In this document: positions 61,901-64,000 of the stretch, in pieces
Position numbering within the stretch: position 1 is the first letter of the stretch
Layout: each line of letters starts with the position of its first letter
Origin: Podarcis raffonei
Taxonomy: Eukaryota; Chordata; Lepidosauria; Squamata; Lacertidae
Reading direction: 5' to 3'
Length of the DNA stretch: 64,000 nt
Assembly (NCBI RefSeq): GCF_027172205.1
Contig: NC_070616.1
Location: 12,700,001-12,764,000 of the forward strand
Notes under the pieces: model-generated
Database searches by the model: none
Told to the model about the DNA's origin: nothing
The model's input: the letters and a program-made list of their open reading frames with translations, nothing else
Made by a program: the position numbers and the translations under genes

Positions 61901-63182
61901 AGTAAAACATACTTAGTTTTTTGGACAGAATGGGGGCCTTAATGCTTAGGCTCCTCTGTGGACTAAAAATGATGGCATTGATTTAGGCATTTAAGGAGTT
62001 GGAAGCTATTTCCTGGAACACATCATCTGCTTAAAAGGCAGTAACATCTTGACTTTGTGTGTGTGAGAGAGAGAGAGAATGAGATAAATTTGCAATTGTA
62101 CAATTATGGCTACTATGTGTAGTTACGTTCCTGACATGACATAAATACTGGTAGATATTGGCTGACCTAACTGGCTGCTTTTTGGCTACTTAAAATTAAC
62201 TGGCAGGGGCTGATACGTTCTTGTGTGTTGATGTTACAGGTTTAAGGGCATGTTTGCATGAGAATGTCTCTGCATTATTAGCTGAGTGTGGAGGCAGAGG
62301 CAACCTGTGTCCCTCCAGATGTTGTTGGGTTACAGTTCCCATCATCTCTAACCATTGGTTGAAGCTGATGACAGCTGGAGTCCAACGGCATCTGTAGGGC
62401 CATTCAAGCATGAAAGCAATAGAAAGACGGTATCGCTGTCCCAACCTGAAATAACTGCAGCAGGGTGCAGGAACCCCCTGTCCTGATGTGAAATGTTGGG
62501 CTGCGTGGAAAGCACAACATATTCACAACTATTTTGAAATTTTAATTCTGTTGATGCCTCCCTTAACTTTCAGTAAGTTAGGCTTAAAAATATATTTTAA
62601 AATGATCTGGGCCATGATTGTTGTCAGAGGACACATTAACGTAGAAGCCTTGTTTGAAGTTAAACAGGCCTGGTCAGTGTTTTTTCATGGTATCATTTAA
62701 ATGTTCTAAGTGAATTGTTGAACTTAGAAAACTTTGGCTGCTTGATTCAGCAAGAGCTGCTAATTTGAGGTCAACGGTTCTGTACATGGCAACTCAAGAG
62801 TAAGTCCCACTGTGAGACGTGCTTCGCAGAAGCCTCTGCAACATATAGCCATCCTACACAAACATGTTTGCTACTGAAAGGCTACAAAGTCTGAAACCTC
62901 TGGGCTCTGTGGCCATCTCAGTCAGAATCAACATTTGGGGCATGTGGGTTGCATAGGAGTATTCCAATTTGAGGCTGCATTTCTGTTACATTTCAAGCAA
63001 TAGAACAATAAATGAACCCTGGGCCATTGTTGGTTTGTTACATCATTAAATGTTGACTTTAGGCCCAAGAAGATGCAGAGAAGCTTCGTTCAGTTGTGAT
63101 GCCCATGGAAAAGGAGATTGCAACTTTGAAAGACAAACTGACAGAGGCTGAAGAAAGGATAAAGGAGCTGGAGGCTTCAAAG
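34933..63182 (+). CDS. RABEP1: Rabaptin-5 (RABEP1), exons 1-5, gene continues past window
   Basis: Exons: 34933-34975, 56514-56639, 58549-58752, 59967-60127 and 63063-63182. All have GT-AG borders and the phases agree, giving 654 nt and 218 codons. The product starts MAQPGAAAEESSTEALLQRV, two residues longer than human before QRV. It continues EFNQKRAKFKELYLAKEEDL, QAEMENIKAIATVSENTKQE, RRLSEGQEEENLEN and VVMPMEKEIATLKDKLTEAE, nearly identical to recalled human RABEP1. These heptad-rich segments form the N-terminal coiled coil. Rabaptin-5 is an effector of Rab5 and Rab4 that works with Rabex-5 in early-endosome fusion. RABEP2 fits much less well. The ATG has a strong context (G at -3 and +4). 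The C-terminal Rab5-binding part lies beyond the window. Confidence 0.97.
35222..35785 (+). repeat. pyrimidine-rich tandem repeat, unit about 170 bp
   Basis: Three units and part of a fourth. CTCGTGCTTTA-type text recurs at about 35293, 35465 and 35637. CCTGCCCCACCACGACAGGC, CTGCCCCCCACCCCACCGAAG and CCTGCCCCACCACTACAGGC recur at 35352, 35521 and 35709. TGGTTTCTCCTTAGCAGT recurs near 35231, 35586 and 35746. The strand is almost purely C/T. The 239-codon frame running from 34976 is a product of this composition. Confidence 0.75.
36220..36446 (-). repeat. long tRNA-derived SINE, truncated
   Basis: The plus strand begins TAAAGGTAAAGGGACCCC and shows GGGTTGCGGCGCTCATCTC and GCTTTCGAAATG, the reverse of the 24719-25069 family without its tRNA head. 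A TG/CG dinucleotide tract follows at 36524-36556. Confidence 0.75.
36815..37295 (+). repeat. CR1/L3-type LINE 3' portion
   Basis: ATGATAGAGGTGCATAAGAT, GGAGAAAGTGGATAGGCAGG, TGGCCAGCAACTTGGATGGC, AATACCAGTTGCTGGGAACC and GACCTGATCTAGCAAG occur in order. The copy is old and without a frame. A relative is at 60490-61095. Confidence 0.65.
37721..37978. mobile_element. TA-flanked MITE, right end degraded
   Basis: The left end is CAGTCCTACCTCGGAAGTTG after TA at 37719-37720. The right side runs GTTCGAAAACCAAGGTACGTG. The centre TTGGCTGCAGGAAGCTCCTG with CAGCCAA is nearly palindromic. Confidence 0.65.
38501..39059 (-). mobile_element. 5'-truncated non-LTR retrotransposon with 10-bp target duplication
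   Basis: The minus-strand frame 38562-39023 reads LRWTGHVVRMPDYRLPKQLL, GGQQKRFKDCLKANLKN and a C-terminal CPHCGRMCGSRNGLHSHLWT with a following H. That is a C2H2 finger known at the end of some non-LTR reverse-transcriptase ORFs. GCTGGATAGG occurs at 38501-38510 and 39050-39059, marking the insertion (38511-39049). The clade is not settled; it is not Bov-B. It interrupts older LINE sequence that continues to about 39540. Confidence 0.75.
39060..39545 (-). repeat. older L2-like LINE fragment
   Basis: On the minus strand a broken frame includes LVHHLEVLLYLDIQVAVMAQ and RVFACLRLV, which fits the reverse-transcriptase 3' domain of L2-type LINEs. Confidence 0.5.
40795..40985 (-). repeat. Sauria-type SINE, old
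   Basis: The plus strand shows CCACTTTCCTCCAGTGAACT (reverse tail), ATAACCCTGGGAGATATGTT and TGGCACTCTAGCCC, the reverse of a degraded Sauria SINE. Confidence 0.55.
43150..43352. repeat. old repeat with GGGCCAGCCC-like end
   Basis: GGGGCAAGGTGAGGCGACTG at the left and CCAAAATGTATTGGGCCAGC at the right recall the repeat at 14290-14720. The termini are imperfect. Confidence 0.4.
43864..44305. mobile_element. TA-flanked MITE with CCGTATTTTTCGCTC ends and a 50-bp palindrome
   Basis: The left end CCGTATTTTTCGCTCTATAA is matched by the right end TATAGAGCGAAAAATATGG. TA occurs at 43862-43863 and 44306-44307. 43975-44024 is a perfect 50-bp palindrome with no spacer (left arm begins AAAGCCTCCGGAGC). 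The family also occurs at 52970-53228. Confidence 0.88.
48463..48687. mobile_element. TA-flanked MITE (CAGTGGAACCTCG ends)
   Basis: The ends are CAGTGGAACCTCGTGTTACG and GAAGGCACCACTG. TA occurs at 48461-48462 and 48688-48689. The core is CpG-rich (GGCGCGCGCTGGCAGCACGG). Confidence 0.85.
52945..53430. mobile_element. TA-flanked MITE, sister of 870-1095, interrupted
   Basis: The left end is CAGTGTATCTCAGGTTAAG and the right end CCCGAGGTACCACTG, with TA outside. After removing the insert and one TA, 225 bp remain (sister copy 226 bp). The interior AACTGTTCTTAACCTGAAGC and TTAGCTAATGGGGC is shared. Confidence 0.9.
52970..53228. mobile_element. TA-flanked MITE (CCGTATTTTTCGCTC family) nested in another MITE
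   Basis: The ends are CCGTATTTTTCGCTCTATAA and TATAGAGCAAAAAATACGG. TA at 52968-52969 and 53229-53230 is the duplicated target. An internal hairpin pairs 53059-53089 with 53099-53129 (31-bp arms, one mismatch, 9-base loop). Confidence 0.92.
53914..54217. mobile_element. TA-flanked MITE (CAGTGGTGCCTCGCAAGACG ends)
   Basis: The left end is CAGTGGTGCCTCGCAAGACG and the right end CTTGCAGGGCACCACTG. TA lies on both sides (53912-53913, 54218-54219). The core has GTCTTGCGAAGCAAGCCCAT twice and a short run of TTAGCGGCTT units. Confidence 0.9.
55397..55592. mobile_element. TA-started MITE, right end lost
   Basis: The left end CAGTGGTACCGCGGTTTAAG follows TA at 55395-55396. The core CGGTTTGCGAACTTTACCTC is of the same type as the other elements. 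The right terminal repeat is not found. Confidence 0.65.
55848..56005 (-). repeat. L2-like LINE 3' fragment
   Basis: CCGCCCATCTTACTGTG, GCCCCAGCCACTCTGGGCAG and GGGCTGCCTTCAGGTGTCTT match the segment at 10300-10430. Confidence 0.6.
56640..58548 (+). other. RABEP1: RABEP1 intron 2
   Basis: It starts GTAATA and ends CATTTCAG. 57500-57785 contains a probable old inverted-repeat element (GGGATGGGGAAC and GGGGTGGGGAGTC). No exon or RNA gene was seen. Confidence 0.75.
58753..59966 (+). other. RABEP1: RABEP1 intron 3
   Basis: It starts GTGGGA and ends AAACAG. It contains a tRNA-Ala-like SINE at about 59480-59830 (head TAGCTCTGTGGTAGAGCATT, B-box GGTTCAGTTTC). That SINE is split by a fold-back repeat around 59630-59745 (GGCCCTCCAGATCTTGCTG). 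Confidence 0.7.
60128..63062 (+). other. RABEP1: RABEP1 intron 4
   Basis: It starts GTAAAT and ends TTTAG. It holds a CR1/L3-type fragment at 60490-61095 and a fold-back repeat at 62300-62405 (CCCTCCAGATGTTGTTGGG). The rest shows nothing recognised. Confidence 0.75.
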
Positions 63183-64000
63183 GTGGGTGAGGAAAATGTC
63201 CAAAGATCTTGTGTTTGTAAGATTGCAATGGGGTCATCTGCCTTGATACAGGAAACTAATATTTTTCATAGATCGTGCTTCTCAAACATCTTGAAGCGGG
63301 ACCTGCCTGTAAACTTAATATTTCAAGCCCTGTTTTCCTCACTTGTCTTCAGCAGAGGATTGTAGAAAATCTTGTATAGCAGGCAGATCTTGAAAGATAA
63401 GCAAGCAACATGTATTATCTAAGTCTAAAGCTTCAGGCTCTATCTTTCCACAGATAGTAGTGGGGAAGGTATTGTAGAGATGTCAAATTGAACAGGGCAG
63501 AGATGGTTGTGTGGACTAGAGGACTACCAGTATGTTCATTTTGGGATACAGAAATCTTGTATGTATGTGGCCTTTGAGTTGGTGTCCTCTGTGTTCTGAA
63601 CAGCAAAGTAAACATTCCAAGATCTATTTACTGTTCTTTGAATCTAGTTTTTCATCTTGGCAAGTATATGCACTCCTTGCAGATTTGTTAGTTTTTAGCA
63701 TTTTCAGATAGATTTGATTGACTTTGATGCTAGTAAGTTCTAGTGACTTACTAGCTTTCTATTCAAAATGACTAATGATAGTATCTTTAAATGCCGTTGA
63801 GCATTTAATGGCAAATAATAGGAGCTTTGAATTTACAATGGTTGTGTGTGCCACCACAAAAACTTGATGGCAACTATAGAACTGGAGTAAAGGACTCTCA
63901 GTGGAGTTTATTATTCCTAGAAATGTGCTTGAATTCACTAAGTGGCTATAAACTTCAGTCATTTTAGTACAGCAACTGAAGCCAGCTGCATGCATTTCAC
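63183..64000 (+). other. RABEP1: RABEP1 intron 5, 5' part
   Basis: It begins GTGGGT after exon 5. No further Rabaptin exon (expected to begin with VKELNHYLE-like sequence) is present before the edge. Nothing else was recognised. Confidence 0.7.

Noticed and set aside
34933-63182. identity as RABEP2 instead of RABEP1
   Set aside because: Residues such as FNQKRAKFKELYLAKE and VVMPMEKEIATLKDK fit RABEP1. RABEP2 has a different N-terminus and REIVLPMEKEIEELK.
1-64000. CRISPR arrays, operons, prophage or bacterial genes
   Set aside because: Spliced vertebrate genes, CpG-island promoters and squamate repeats fill the window. No regularly spaced short repeats with unique spacers were found.

Overview
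The window looks like nuclear DNA of a squamate reptile, most likely a lizard. Supporting evidence: several Sauria-type SINEs carrying a Bov-B-like 3' tail, a Bov-B (RTE) LINE with an open C-terminal reading frame, many CR1/L3- and L2-like LINE remnants, and many TA-flanked or 8-bp-flanked miniature inverted-repeat elements (MITEs). The genes are vertebrate genes with GT-AG introns. I cannot name the species.

Three protein-coding genes are supported. (1) 12710-12867, minus strand: first coding exon of COL26A1 (EMI-domain collagen XXVI), inside a CpG-rich block at about 12.58-13.42 kb. Everything to the left (1-12709) would be its first intron. (2) 26792-30677, plus strand: the complete five-exon IFT22 gene (Rab-like 5, 186 aa), with a GC-rich promoter and a polyadenylation signal. 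(3) 34933 to beyond the right edge, plus strand: the first five coding exons of RABEP1 (Rabaptin-5), 218 codons, with a CpG-island promoter and a 21.5-kb first intron (34976-56513).

COL26A1 and IFT22 are divergent, as in human. The next gene is RABEP1, which in human lies on another chromosome, so the IFT22-RABEP1 interval holds a rearrangement junction relative to human. IFT22 works in intraflagellar transport and RABEP1 in early-endosome fusion with Rab5. They share no pathway step, and nothing here suggests joint regulation.

The rest is introns and intergenic DNA full of repeats. Notable structures: a three-level nest (SINE, MITE, MITE) at 16.57-17.2 kb; a MITE inside a MITE at 52.94-53.43 kb, with an uninterrupted copy at 870-1095; a Bov-B insertion with a 24-bp target-site duplication and a 32-bp perfect inverted repeat at its 5' end (19.63-20.42 kb); a solo LTR inside a SINE (21.67-21.93 kb); a 5S-rRNA-like segment joined to a SINE (about 2.98-3.23 kb); a 50-bp perfect palindrome (43975-44024); and three tandem-repeat families with units of about 137, 170 and 62 bp that I do not recognise. 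No CRISPR array, operon or prokaryotic feature is present, and I found no wholly new coding system.
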